64,000 nucleotides of DNA from Angiostrongylus vasorum (GCA_018806985.1 JADANN010000364.1:3403001-3467000); one strand, 5' to 3'. Positions 25,516-37,605 are shown, numbered from the stretch's first letter. Notes: a model not told the origin generated them from the letters alone. Numbers and translations are program-made.

Positions 25516-25795
25516 ATGTTTTACTCTTTATTTTCTGCCTACTATAATTTTTTTACGGCAGGATATTAAGCGGCATACAACCACAACGTTGCGGAGATAT
25601 TTGCAAAACTCCGGACTGCAGGTGTCTGCGATGGAGACGGAACGCGCTATTACGCTTTTCAAGGGGCTAACGCGTTCACTACCACACCATGCGGGTCCTC
25701 CGTTTCGCGTGTCTCTCAGCCAGTTCTATCGATCAGTGCCATCAACAATCGCACGTCAACGGGATTGATTTCGTGAGCCCAAATCGGCACTGAAC
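25516..25795 (-). mobile_element. R3 SINE, left half of a head-to-head pair
   Basis: Reverse R3 from CTTTATTTTCTGCCTACTAT to CCAAATCGGCACTGAACCCC. Confidence 0.8.
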
Positions 25796-25799
25796 CCCT

Positions 25800-25930
25800 G
25801 TTAAGGTGAACGCGTTAGCCTCCGGAAAGGGTAATAGCTCGTTTGTTCCCCACCGCAGACACGTGCGGTCCGTAGTTTTGCAAATATCTCAGCAACGTTG
25901 TGATTGATTTTAAAGTTGTTTAAAACTAAG
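25800..25930 (+). mobile_element. R3 SINE, right half of a head-to-head pair
   Basis: Forward R3 body (GTGAACGCGTTAGCCTCCGG to TTTTGCAAATATCTCAGCAAC) starting within 10 bp of the reverse copy, forming a large imperfect palindrome. Confidence 0.75.
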
Positions 25931-25959
25931 AGCGTCGCGGGTGTGTACGGCTCATTCGA

Positions 25960-26130
25960 GATGCTCATCTGAGGAAGATCCGGTTCGATGCGAGACGAAG
26001 CCCCACATCGAGAAGAGGAACAACTGTCGACCATCGACAAGGATCGTCGGCTCTGATGAAGACGAAGACGTCGAAACGTTAGCCGAATGAACGTCTCATG
26101 TCAACCTCATATAAGCTCAACAATATAAAC
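25960..26130 (+). repeat. R5 repeat with hammerhead-like motif, best-preserved copy
   Basis: At 26049-26084 the sequence GGCT - CTGATGA - A - GAC/GTC stem - GAAAC - GTT - AGCC gives a hammerhead core with a closing stem I (GGCT/AGCC). The tail GCCGAATGAACG and CCTCATATAAGCTCAACAA recur in other copies. Related copies at 20935-21110, 59870-59950 and perhaps 31185-31300. Confidence 0.6.
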
Positions 26131-27292
26131 AAATTTTAAACATTGAGCCTTAGAAAAGCCAATGAATACAGAAATAAGGAGATAGTAAGACTGTCAGAGG
26201 AAGGAGAAAGAAGCAAGAATGAGAGAAAGGTAGGTTAAAAAAGACAATGTTGAAAAAAGCTATGCATTAAGGAGCAATATGAAGCTTGGAATGAGGAGAG
26301 AGGGAAAGTCCGTTTTGAAAAGATTGAAAGACACAATCTCTCTTTTGATCCTCGATAGGTACTTGTCACAAATTCAACACGTCGAGGAATAATACAACGG
26401 CCTCTGACAGTGACCCATCCTGCCCTCATAGAAAAGTTGATTTTTGCTCTATCTAAATGTAATAAATGCGTAAGATCGTTGAAATTCACACAGTTCATAA
26501 TAACTCGTGCTTCAATAGTATCCTTAAGATTTCCGATTTGCGATATCTCGGTAGGAATTGAGGATCCACGGCGATAATTAGATCCGAAGATTGTGAGATT
26601 AGCTCTTTATCCTCATGCCTTGAATTCTGATTAATTATAAGAACATTCGGTAAACCGGCTGTGAACTTTATGTCAGTAGATCAATGGCCTATTCTACACG
26701 AACATTTCGCGGAATCTTACCCATCTGTTGGTTCAAATCCTTCCATCCTTACACGTTGTGCAACAACCCAGCCAGAAAAATCTCGGGAAACTTACTTATA
26801 CTTTAGTGGAATGACTGTGTACGTTGCTAGTAATGCCGATGTCTGGGCTCGTTTATAATGTTAACATTGCAACCTATCCTAAAGTCATCGGCGTTCTAAT
26901 TCTGGGAAACTTATACAGCTCAGCATTCGATCACTTACAGATAGTGATTTCTATCAAATACGGAGCTTTCTACATTTCTCTAGAGAAATTACATTTGCGC
27001 TTCTCTCACATCACCAGAAGAGTGTTTCTGTCTCGTAACTTATAATGTAATGCCCTGTTCAACATTCATGGCTTAACCTCGGAATAGTCGTTACTTCTAC
27101 CTTGCATTTGTCTACAGTTATCGTCCAAACAAAAATGTAAGTATTTGGTGTGTTCTGTGAGTACCATTCCTCTTCAGTACTACTAAAAGGTGAAAACATT
27201 TCGAAGCGCTATCTCTTGTTCAAGCAGTTTCGTACCGATCTTAACTCAAGGTGGTCTCATGCTTGGTAGTGGACTAATAATCTACTCCCACG

Positions 27293-27500
27293 TCCGACTT
27301 TCTATTAACCTCGGCATTGATTGAATAATTCTTTCTACTTCTGTTTAGCAAACACGAGGTGTTATTTTATTCCTTTATTTACGTACAAGCTGACGTTTCG
27401 GCGGATTTCGCCTTCCTCATTCTTTTTTTTCCATTTTTTCATTTCGCCTTCCTTCCCGGCGAAATCCGCCGAAACGTCAGCTTATACGTAAATAAAGAAT
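27293..27500. repeat. Penelope terminal-repeat remnant with a 43-44 bp inverted repeat
   Basis: Arms 27369-27412 and 27458-27500 are nearly perfect reverse complements around a 45 bp T-rich spacer. Each arm contains the hammerhead-like core (GGCG stem, then CCGAAACGTCAG). The left flank (ACTTTCTATTAACCTCGGCATTG) is the same as the left flank of the Penelope element at 44580, so this is a solo, head-to-head end of a related element. Confidence 0.7.
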
Positions 27501-27653
27501 TATAATAATCTACTGTTTACTACAAAAAAATCTCGTAGTGAACATAGATATCTCGCGCTATCAACTCAGTTTATTTCTAATTATATATATCAATTGTTTA
27601 CTGTGGTGATAGTTCCCTTGGAAGAAAGTGTAGCCCAGTCATTTATAACGAAT

Positions 27654-30600
27654 ATGATGCCAGCCGTTGAAATGGTTGCTATTGTCATTCTTATAATGTC
27701 GTCGTTCTCCTTTGCTCAAGGGACACCAAAAGGGAGCAGTAACGGGCGCACCAATATCACCAATACAAAGGTCAGAACAAGTAAGTGTAGCATTTTTTTA
27801 ATGTATACAACTGTGTCTTCATATTCTGACGGATATGCTCTAAGGTGGTGAAATTTATAGTACCAGTCAATATCCTTGTGTCTCCCTCTGTGAATTCGAT
27901 AATGTGATGAATATCACTAGCCTGGCACTTCTAGTGCATTGGTTAGAGGTGCTCGGCAATACATACGTGTTCTTTGGTTCGATCTTGTGTCGCGTGCTCG
28001 CCAGGGTTTCCATCCCTCCAGTGTCGGCAAACTGGTACCATACCTGTCTGAGAGTATAGCAGCACTGACTTCATACAATGGTAAGCTATTGCTAGTTACT
28101 CTATAGGTAAGACCTCGAGACTTCGTTCACTTCTTAAGAAGCTTGATGAGTGTGGATGCATGGCGTGTCCCTCGGGAACTGAGCAATGCCGGACCGAACG
28201 TTTTCTCGTTTATGATCACAAGTCATATTTCAGCCGATGCGGCTAGATTTTGTTCTTTCTTTGAAGTATGAAGTAGATGGCAAAAAGAATATTACCAGAA
28301 TAAGAATAAAAAGAATATGCTTGGTACGGTGTAAAAAGTGCTGTGACTAGGTGTGCAAATAACAGAGCAATTTCTAGTAGTTTCGTTCACACACCATTCT
28401 AATTCATGAAAGTTCGCTCTCTGAAGGGCAGATAACGCAGTGGTGGAGATGCCGACCCATAATCCGCGCATTGCGCTGATTGCAATATCTAGCAGTGACC
28501 CAGACAAGTTCGCTGTCTTTTCTGGCCTGGAAATCGGTGCCGGACTGGTCGCGATGAGCTTTTTTCCGAAAGCAGAGATAGTGGTGGAAGGTTTTGGATA
28601 TGGTGTTTACTTATCTTTATAATGGTTGTACTTTTCGTCCAACAGATTTTCTAATCTACCAGGATCTTTCGCAGAATCAAATTTGTTGTCAACCTTTTAA
28701 GGTCCACTGCAGCTACGTATGCCTTTTTTCAATCAAAGCAACGCGATTAAGGGTCTTGAAAACAATTCATTGTATCTGCACGGTAACAAAACCCATTGAC
28801 ATCGCCAGAGTACAAGAGACCGCTTTCTTTCAGCTCCTTCAACGAAATGAAACCTTAGATCAGCCAAGTTAGAAACAGTCATAGAAGCATTAGACACCAA
28901 GAGTTCATTCAATAGGCAAAGAACATTCATGAGCTAACGATTTTTTACACCATTACTCTCAGAATGCAAACATTCTACAATGACATTATCGTCGTCGTCC
29001 CCCCCCATCTTACCAAAATTACGTGCTCCCTTTTCCAACCACAAATATTCATTTTGGAAGCATGAATGGAATAAGATTGGAATAAGGATGGAGTGAATTT
29101 TTAAAAAATCGTTATAATTGTACCATCGTGGGCGCGAGTGGCTCAGCGGTCGGAGGCGCCCTGCAATACACATGGGATCGATCCACGCGCACCAAGCTCA
29201 CCAAACCTTCCATCCCTCCGGGGTCGACAAATTGGTACTAGACTTGCCTGGGATGACAGCAACACTGGCTCGATACATCGTTGAGCCACCGCAACTCATT
29301 ATAAAGGCCAGATATGCACTCAGTCACCTTCAACAAAGCTTATTGAAGTCTAGTGGATGGCACATCCCTCAGGGATTGATCAACTCTGGGAGCTATACCC
29401 TTTTATGCTTTTTAGTCGTAACATGATATGAGTTTAGTAGGACGGGACCTACTACTGTTTTTAATTAATACCCACTTCAGACAAAAAGAAATAGCATGTT
29501 TTGAGGTCTATTTGAAAACGTTTGTGTGCTTCAGAAGCTCCAAAGAACACAACGATTGGTTTGATGGTTCCAATAAATGAAAAACAGATTAAATTTAATA
29601 CGAGCGCTTTTGTCAGAATAACAATCAGGGATGCGGAATGCTACTGTGAGTTTTGCAACGATGATAACAATTTTTTTGCTCGTGGCAATTTTTTCCATGA
29701 AGGGAACTTAAGATGCTTAAGAACATAAACTTGACAGTCTTATAGAAGACTCTGGCTAATCGCTCCAACTTATAGCTCTATTGTACAAAATTCTTCCAAA
29801 GTGCTTTTTACCCTAAATCGCTTAATACTGAAAATTTTGAAACTTTCAACACAAATGGCTATGCAATAAAAGCAAATGATACGTTCGAGACATCGTTGGG
29901 TCCTCAAGGATTAACGGAACCCCAACTATTTTTTCCACCCGAGATAAGAGCCTTATCAGAAAAAAACCAAGAAAGAAGCATGACTCTAAGGTATGGGAAT
30001 TTAGAATTCTATCATTGCAGAATAAAAAAAACTATGTAGATCGCAAAAGTTTACTTCTTGAACAACATAATTCTCTCTGGGTTGAAAAAATAGGAGTTAG
30101 TTTAAAATTCAAAGGCTGAATATCCAGCAATGAGACTCGAATAACACATATCGTCCATAACTACTGACCGTTTTCGCTTACGCGAATGCTGAAAAGCGAA
30201 GGAAACAAAAGCAGTAAAATTTTTAACAAATGAATTATTTATTCATACTCCTATCCTCCAGTAGCAAATTCATGTCAGGGCACAATGTTTGAAAATTTCT
30301 AGACGTAAAAAAAATAACAATAGATTTTATCAATGATGAATTTGACTAAACACTGGTTTTCAAATGGTTCCAGATGAAATTTTTCGGCGAAAGACGTAGG
30401 CGTTATGAATCCCTTGGGATAGGTAGATGGTCTGTCGTTTCAGTTTTGTTGCTCACTGGTTAAGAGCGGCTTTTCCCTGCAATCCCCGCAGTTGACATTC
30501 GGTGCTCAGAACGAGGTTTAGTCTCTTGCTGCAATCCCTATGTTATTGAAACGAGTTCCGCAGCGGCATGACAGCGAAATTTTGTGATTTGTCGAGGAAG

Positions 30601-33600
30601 AACAAATATTTTTTAAATTCTTAAAAACCAGTCCTCTTATCATCTAGTTTTATACGAATTCTGAGTGAAATACCTATGCGTTTATATCTATGCCTCATCC
30701 TGCTGAGGTAACAGTTATGAGCTTTTGAAAAGATACAGAAGAAAGAGAGATTATGCATCACGTACCTGAAGGAGAATCTGAGTGATGTTTTCCTAAATGT
30801 GTAGCGAATATCAAGGTTGAAATTTGGAAATATACCAAAGGCGACGTGGGCAGTATTGAAGAAAATTTGGGACGATATCAAAATGCCTCAAATCATTTGG
30901 CATGGACATACAGCAGAATTTGATGTAAGTTCTGCAAACACAACAAAATCGCTACGTATTGAACAGTTTTTGAGGAACTACAGTTGGAGCGAACCAATTG
31001 GAGGTGGGACACATGGGACAACGATGATGCTCGGGGAAAAATTTACCAACACTGATTAGATCTTAAAAACCACTTTTCATTAAACCGAAACATAAATAAC
31101 CAGTACTATTCTATATCGGAAAACTGAAACGAGATTGATACTAGAAAAACTTACGAATAAACAATGCGAGAACGAACAACCACGTCGTGACAACGACCAT
31201 GCATGGACCGTCGACCCGGATCAGCGCGACCCTGTGGAAGGTGAAGACAGCGAAGCGTTTGCAGAAAAAGGTTTATACCAATCTAAGCTCAGTGTCAACT
31301 CAACCATATAGAAAAATACACCACAGGCCAAATTTGTACTTTTCGTCGTTCGGAATGTTTTGACAAATTTCGTAGACTTTCGAAGGCAATAGAAGATTCC
31401 TAAAAAGTTGTACAATTTCAACCCACTTTTTTACGTAAGCTTACTTTTAAAACACGTTTTTGACAATAAACGGAGTTTTCCCGAGAAACTTTTTTTCCCT
31501 TGTTTGGCACGTTTCTTACTACCACGAAGGACCATCTGTTTTCAAATGATGCAATCAAATCTACAAATTCAATTTTGACTTATTATTTACTGCCTACTCT
31601 TTTTTTTAGCAGCAGGGTATGTATTGCGAAATATAACTTTAATGATGCTGAGATATTTGCAAAACTCTGGACCGCAGGTGTCTACGGTGGGGAACGAACG
31701 CGCTATTGTCCTTTCCGGGGAGTAGCGCGCTCACCACCACACCATGCGGGTGCTCTGGTCTCGCCTGTCTCTCAGCTAGTTCTATTGATCTGCCATCAGC
31801 AATCACCCACGTCAGCGGGGTTGATCTGAGGGGCCCAAATCGGCAACGAACCCTCAGTTAAGCTGAGGCTGCAGTTATAATCACAATTTTGACTTATTAT
31901 TTACTGCCTACTCTTTTTTTAGCGGCAGGGTATGTATTGCGAAATATAACTTTAATGATGTTGAGATATTTGCAAAACTCTGGACCGCAGGTGTCTACGG
32001 TGGGGAACGAACGCGCTATTGTCCTTTCCGGGGAGTAGCGCGCTCACCACCACACCATGCGGGTCCCTCTCGTTTCGCCTGTCTCTCAGCTAGTTCTATT
32101 GATCTTTTGCCATCAGCAATCACCCGTCAGCGGGGTTGATCTGAGGGGCCCAAATCGGCAACGAACCCAGTTAAGCTGAGGCTGCAGTTATAATCACAAT
32201 TTTGACTTATTATTTACTGCCTACTCTTTTTTAGCGGCAGGGTATGCGTTGCGAAATATAACTTTAATGATGCTGAGATATTTGCAAAACTCCGGACCGC
32301 AGGTGTCTACGGTGGGGAACGAACGCGCTATTGTCCTTTCCGGGGAGTAGCGCGCTCACCACCACACCATGCGGGTCTCTCGTTTCGCCTGTCTCTCAGC
32401 TAGTTCTATTGATCTTTTGCCATCAGCATCTACAAATTCATATTGTCCCATGCAACAACTAAGAAAGCTCCATTGAATGAACAAAGAGAGCTTAGGTAGA
32501 TTGCACCACAACACCTAAACGAACGATCAAGGGTTGCTTAAAAAAGTTCAGAGTTGATGAGAAAATATCCGAGGACCAGTGCTGTAGCCCAGCTTCAAAG
32601 CTGGTGCTGGTCCGACATTTCGCTATTGTTCACGTAAATTTTACTTACAATCGTTTTTTAGTAGAGTCGCGACTATAGTATGTCATAACTAATATGTTGA
32701 GATTTATTAGGAAAAATTCTGTCCTATGACGATCCTTTCTTTTTATTCGTTTCTCTACAGTTTCATTAATTTCACAAACAACTGTTTTCATATTAAATAA
32801 CAAAAAAGCCGAGAAATTCATCACAACAAAAAAAGGCGAAATATGGTTCTCTTCTGAGATGGAAGCAGTCACTGCAGCGCGCTAAGCTGATACCAACCAG
32901 TGCTTATTGTCATCACTGCCAAGCCTGGTTATAAGCTTCCAATCTATCATGCTTCATCACACAATATTAGCAAAAAAAATTAGCAAATATGACTAAATTT
33001 GATCGTTGTGAACTTTGAAGGCCTCTTCAATATGTTCTTAAACGGTATAAAAATAAATGAAGAAGCTGTCGGCGTTGATCAATCCTTGAGAGATTTGAGG
33101 GATTCGCCATGTATTCGACTTCATTAAGCATCGTTAGAGGTGATTAAATGCATATCTGGCCTTTACGATGACTCACGGTAGACCACCGATGTATCCAACG
33201 AGTGCTGCTGTCCTCCCAGACAAGTTTGTTACCAATTTGCCGACTCCGGATGTATGGAAGGCTCGGTGGGCCATGGGCGCGGGGGATCGATTCCACGTAT
33301 GTGTTGCAGAGCGCCTCCGATCACTGCGCCGCACACACCCTCTTAAACGGTAAATAGGAGAACCAACAAGCAACTGCGATCACATACTTTCAGCTGCCCC
33401 TACAGAATCGAGTTTTAACTTTCACTTAGTGGCTCTCGATTTTCATGACAAGTTTCTTTCTGCCGTGGAAGTTAGTAGCAACAATTTCCGATACGACTAT
33501 ATAACAGACACTCGCATATTCGAGGTAAGTGCTTGAATAATCTCCAGAATGTTCGTCAACAATCGATTGGAACCGCAACTGCATATAACGCTGCATGTGT

Positions 33601-36058
33601 AAATAAAGGAAAATTCTCGAAGCAACTATTTTCAGGGTTTTTTACCGAGCGAAATCATAGGGGATCAAACACTTGATCAGTGCTTTGATAAGGTACGATC
33701 TTAAAACTATAAATGGTTTCGATTCTCGATCTAAGAGAAAATTTCAAAAGTAAACGGGCACTGTTTCAAGAAAGCAACGTTCATCAGATCGAGCGGCGCA
33801 TCTATTTTCCATGGAAACCACTTTCTTTGTTAGCAACCGAAGACAATCTTGCTCTCAAAATTGGCCAGCTCTTTCACCACCTAGATAACACCGATCGTAT
33901 CAACAAAGAGGAGGAAATCGTGGAGCTGCTGGCTGGCCCATCGGCTTTCCTATATGTTGTCCCTATTACCGCACGGCGCTACTGAGATGGTTTTTTGCGA
34001 GATGGTGATGTTTTCTCGGACACTTGTATTGCTTCGAAAATAATTACGTTGTAAAGTAGTGAAGATTATAAAGGATTTCTGTGTGCCTAGCAAGGACGCC
34101 TAATTAGACAACGGTTCTCATGCCATCTTGTGATGTGTCGAAGTGCTGAATCTTCTAAGTTGATGGACATTAGACAGAACGATGTCCTACATTCTAGCGA
34201 TACTTCGATGAATATATCATTATAGGGTGAATGAGGTCCATTTCGAGAGAATTCCTGAGACTGCAGTTCCTTGATCCAAATATTATTTGAGTATACCACG
34301 TTGAAAACATAATTCTCCTTGTATTACTCGAGAAACCAAAACTCACTGAGCGCTTCTGTCACACTATACAGACTTGAGTGAACAAGAATTAGCACACTGG
34401 TGTTGAGAAGAATGAAAACACTGACCAGATACATCGACAGACTCCGCACAAGTAATTGCATAGGCTAAATATTCATAAACTGACTTCTGTGCTTCTACGA
34501 ATGGAGCCGATGTACGACAATCCTTCAGAGATTGATTATTGCCGAAAGACTTGTCCTTTATCCTTTCTGTAGGTTGAATTTCGTTCATATGTTCGCATTT
34601 TCAGTTGCTAACGTAAGAAATACGGCAAGTGAGTAATCAAAGCAGTCAACTTTAGACACTTTTGGTTGCAAGACACCGTGGTAAACATAATCGAACCCAG
34701 ACATTCAAAACAGAGGTTGAGTCTCTATTTTCTTCTTAATGGATATCATATTTAGGGTAGAGTTGATTGCGTGCCTAGAGCCGATGTTGTGCTGATTAAC
34801 TTCGATAGCGAACCAAACGATCCATGGGCGATAGATCAGATCGATGTAGACGTGTCGTTCATCCTCGAAAACTCAATGGAGGACCGGTGAGAAACTGTGG
34901 CTATATCAACCAATAAGCAGAAAACTATTCGATGATATTAAGCTTGCCAAAATTCTCATATGGTTAAGAAGGGAAAAATCCATAAGTGATCGGGTGATTG
35001 CGTAATCAAATACCGAATCAATATTGACAAACACTATCAAAATGGTTCATGGAGAACTGAAGATACCTTGACGTGACTTCTATCGAAGGTGGATGTAAAG
35101 CATAAACCTTGTACGTTGTGTATCCATTGGATCCACAGGAAGGGAAGGAATGCCATTTCAAATTATTTTCGGTTATTGGCAAAAAATAATATAAACGATG
35201 GACGGAGTTTTATCGTTCTTCTCGGAGCAAAATACTTCCACACCTGGAGTTTTCTTAATAGTTATTTCATCGAAGTCTTACCTTATAATTCATCGTAAGA
35301 GGGCGTGTGGCGCAGTGGTCGGAGGCGCCCTGCAACACATACGTGGAATCGATCCCCCGCGCCCATGGCCAACCAAGCCTTCCAACCCCTTCGGGGTCTG
35401 CAAATTGGCACCAGACTTGTCTGGGAGGACAGCAGCACTGGCTCGATACATCGGTAGGCCACCGCGGGTCGTTGTAAAGGCCGGATATGCATTCAATCAC
35501 CTCCAAACGATGCTTAATGAAGTCGAATGCATGGCGCATCCCTCAAGGATTGATCAACGCCGGAAGCTTTATCCTTTTTATCCTTTAATTCATCGTACTT
35601 ATATAGTATAGACATTTAATACGAATTCCTCCACTATCGGATTCTTACGAGTCAGGATAACATCGCTGACCATCGAATAAGACCCAAACATTGACGATAT
35701 TCAGGTTGATTTCCTAAAGATTAAATCAATAACTGATAATAAAGTTCTAAGGCGAACAGCGATATCCACTACCATAATGAAGCTCTCATTAAATTCCTAT
35801 GACTTGTTATCTATTCTCGAAAATGTTCCCAAAAGTGGATCATAATTTCAAAGTGTCGTCTTCTATTTTGTCGTCAACGAATCTTTTTTGTTTGATTTCA
35901 GGCACGACTGGCATTTTGAACACTCTGTTCTAGTCCCGTGCATTTCATGGATGAAAGGTGCCCACACGTATCAAATCGGACCTCGCAACGGTCTGTTCAT
36001 AGAACACGAGTTCTCGTACAGCCCAGAAATAGGAGGAAGGATCAGAGACTGGGTGTAG
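27654..36058 (+). CDS. Secreted protein of unrecognised family, paralogue 1 (complete, 7 exons)
   Basis: Exons 27654-27780, 29535-29645, 30805-30852, 33430-33524, 33636-33692, 34756-34886, 35902-36058; total 726 bp, 241 aa, all phases agreeing. The N-terminus (MMPAVEMVAIVILIMSS, then FSFAQ) is a typical signal peptide with cleavage near residue 22, so the product is probably secreted. A short Asn/Thr-rich linker follows, then a beta strand VRITIRDAECY, a segment ending in QCFDK, the motif ADVVLINFDSEPNDPWAID, and the C-terminus TYQIGPRNGLFIEHEF...IRDWV. The strand order, the aspartate/tryptophan segment and a late VPCISW motif recall PLAT/LH2 domains; this is a guess, not a family match. Cysteines are few. 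Exon 3 has two possible donors: weak GTATTG at 30853 keeps the frame open, strong GTAAGT at 30925 puts a stop just before it. The paralogue downstream (to 52262) supports the exon boundaries. Confidence 0.77.
27915..28215 (+). mobile_element. R1 SINE, old copy
   Basis: CATTGGTTAGAGGTGCTCGG head, TGGTTCGATC B box, then CCATCCCTCCAGTGTCGGC and ATGCATGGCGTGTCCCTCGG. In the first intron of the secreted-protein gene. Confidence 0.6.
28425..28530 (+). mobile_element. R4 SINE head fragment
   Basis: AGGGCAGATAACGCAGTGGTGG and ATGCCGACCCATAATCCGCGC match the R4 head. Confidence 0.5.
29130..29405 (+). mobile_element. R1 SINE
   Basis: GGGCGCGAGTGGCTCAGCGG head, GGGATCGATCC B box, and the R1 body to GGGATTGATCAACTCTGGG. 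First intron of the secreted-protein gene, 130 bp upstream of exon 2. Confidence 0.82.
31185..31300 (+). repeat. Possible R5 remnant
   Basis: GACCGTCGACCCGGATCAGC...GAAGGTGAAGACAGCGAAGCG resembles the R5 middle, but the ribozyme core is lost. Confidence 0.25.
31572..32427 (-). mobile_element. Tandem trio of R3 SINE units flanked by one target-site duplication
   Basis: Units start at 31577, 31891 and 32204 (periods 314 and 313 bp), the third ending early at about 32427, giving 2.7 copies. ATCTACAAATTCA occurs at 31559-31571 and 32428-32440, flanking the whole array. The units differ at only a few bases. In an intron of the first secreted-protein gene. Confidence 0.9.
33058..33343 (-). mobile_element. 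R1 SINE
   Basis: Reverse complement with 3' end GTCGGCGTTGATCAATCC and head ACTGCGCCGCACACACCC. It ends about 85 bp before exon 4 of the secreted-protein gene. Confidence 0.83.
34510..34572 (+). mobile_element. R1 SINE 3' fragment
   Basis: ATCCTTCAGAGATTGATTATTGCCG...CTTTATCCTTT matches only the last 60 bp of R1, as expected for a 5'-truncated insertion. Confidence 0.45.
35298..35585 (+). mobile_element. R1 SINE (tRNA-derived), intact with target-site duplication
   Basis: Starts with a tRNA-like head: A box TGGCGCAGTGG and B box GGAATCGATCCC at the right spacing, followed by a tRNA-unrelated body and a 3' end GAAGCTTTATCCTTTTTATCC. Flanked by the exact 12 bp direct repeat TAATTCATCGTA at 35286-35297 and 35586-35597. 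Lies in the last intron of the first secreted-protein gene. Confidence 0.9.
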
Positions 36059-37530
36059 GAAACTGCTACGTATGCAGCACAAAATAGAGTTATATTCTTT
36101 CTTCTGTCATACGTTATCGTGATTGGTTACTGTTTTCTGCAGTAAAAGTACAGTGATTGTGTGGAAAACACCTTAACAACTTGAATCTACAACAAGAAGT
36201 AGAATAACAAGATAGACATGATATGTTCACAACGAGGACGTTAATTGAACTGGTCGGATGATGACTCATGTGCCGCTTACATTTGTTCTGTAACTGTTGG
36301 AGCTTTCCTAGAAAGAAATGGGAGACATTTTCTCAAGCAGAAGTAGAACGTACATCAAGCAGTGCAGTCTCATAAGTATGACTCACGGCGTATTAAAGTA
36401 ATTGCGAGAACATACACCATATAGAGCGCTGTATAAGAAGTTTGCGTAGAAAGTTTAGCAGATGGACTGAATAGGAAAATTGGAGGACCCGTGCCTTGCG
36501 CGAAACCTGGTTCACCATGTTGTCTTGAACTGCATCGGTGCCGGCTGGCTTGAGTCGCTTCAGTGCACATTTAAGGAGAACAGTGGCGATAACCAGATGT
36601 ATAAGGCTTTTCCGTTAGGACTTTTTTTCTTTGGTAGTCACTACGATTCGCTAATCAATTGTATATAGTTAATCAATCAAATAATAAGACTGTACTGTCA
36701 TTATTGGCAAATGTTTTTCACTCATGTTGCGTTCGTTTTTCCTTTTTTCTTCTACGTGTACTTATTTATCATTATTATTGTTGTTATTACTATCATTTTT
36801 TATTTTTTGTTATCGATTATTATTATTGTATTCACACTGCAATAGGATCCAAGTAGCATTGGCAGGACTAGTTTATAATACTTAGAGAAGTAAAGGTAAG
36901 TCCTATTAACCTTTAGGGGCAGGCCTGAATGAATTTCTACTTAAAGGTGTATCGAGCTAATGACTCGCTGGAATGAGTATCTGCTCACTTTCTTTACGGC
37001 CCTTTATTTTGCCAGTATACACGTTTTTTGTCGCAACTTTTGCAATCTTTTGAGAGCTTATCGAACACAAACAACAGTGCTGGCATCGGTCTTGGAAACA
37101 CTTCTTCTATGAATAGCAATAGGTGGTAATTTGTAAAACAAAGAATAAAGAAGTGCTTTTTGAAGAGTGCAACTGGCTGGTGAAAGAGTGTCGTTGATCA
37201 GTTGAGCGACTGGTGACGTTCAGCAGGACTGAGGACAAAAGCTTCTGTATTGCTTTTCAAGGTTGATGTTCGGCAATTTGGGGCATATTTCCGCTATGAA
37301 GAGGTTATGAAACATTAAGAAAATTTACACACGTTACTTGAAGAGTACTGTGTAGAATAGCTATGTGTTCATCTATACATTTCGCATACAGTGTAGTTTA
37401 TTTTCTGAACTCTTGTGCTTCTAACTTTCACTTTTTCAAGAATATATCAGTGTCCTGAACATATAAAAAGTAAATTTTTTCTAAAGAAATTTTCTAAAAT
37501 AAAGACCTCTAACGCATTACTTATAATCTT
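36059..37530. other. Intergenic stretch without recognised features
   Basis: AT-rich, with a T/A-rich block at 36720-36840; no exon or repeat family recognised. Confidence 0.6.
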
Positions 37531-37531
37531 C

Positions 37532-37605
37532 AGGAGACGAATAGTGCAGTGGTAGTGGTCCCCTTCATAACGCGGACGGCCCAACCTACCCACGTGATGG
37601 ACATT
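37532..37605 (+). mobile_element. R4 SINE head fragment
   Basis: GGAGACGAATAGTGCAGTGG followed by a B-box-like GCCCAACCTACCC. Close to the left end of the large RTE copy. Confidence 0.5.

Larger units (their letters stand above)
16639..27653. other. Intergenic region between divergent bbs-7 and secreted-protein gene 1
   Basis: Holds the CA tract, R1, R4, R5, R3 pair and RTE copy listed separately. 16700-17180, 17260-18280, 18600-19630, 20050-20930, 21110-22740 and 24200-25510 show no exon I can support. An open stretch at 26661-26858 looks mildly coding but matches nothing I recognise. Confidence 0.6.

Noticed and set aside
26661..26858. 65-codon plus-strand open stretch that looks coding
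   Set aside because: No homology recognised and no flanking splice sites that join to another exon.
30450..30520. tRNA-like sequence
   Set aside because: Only a weak A-box-like CACTGGTTAAGAGCGGC; it does not fold into a cloverleaf and is probably a SINE remnant.
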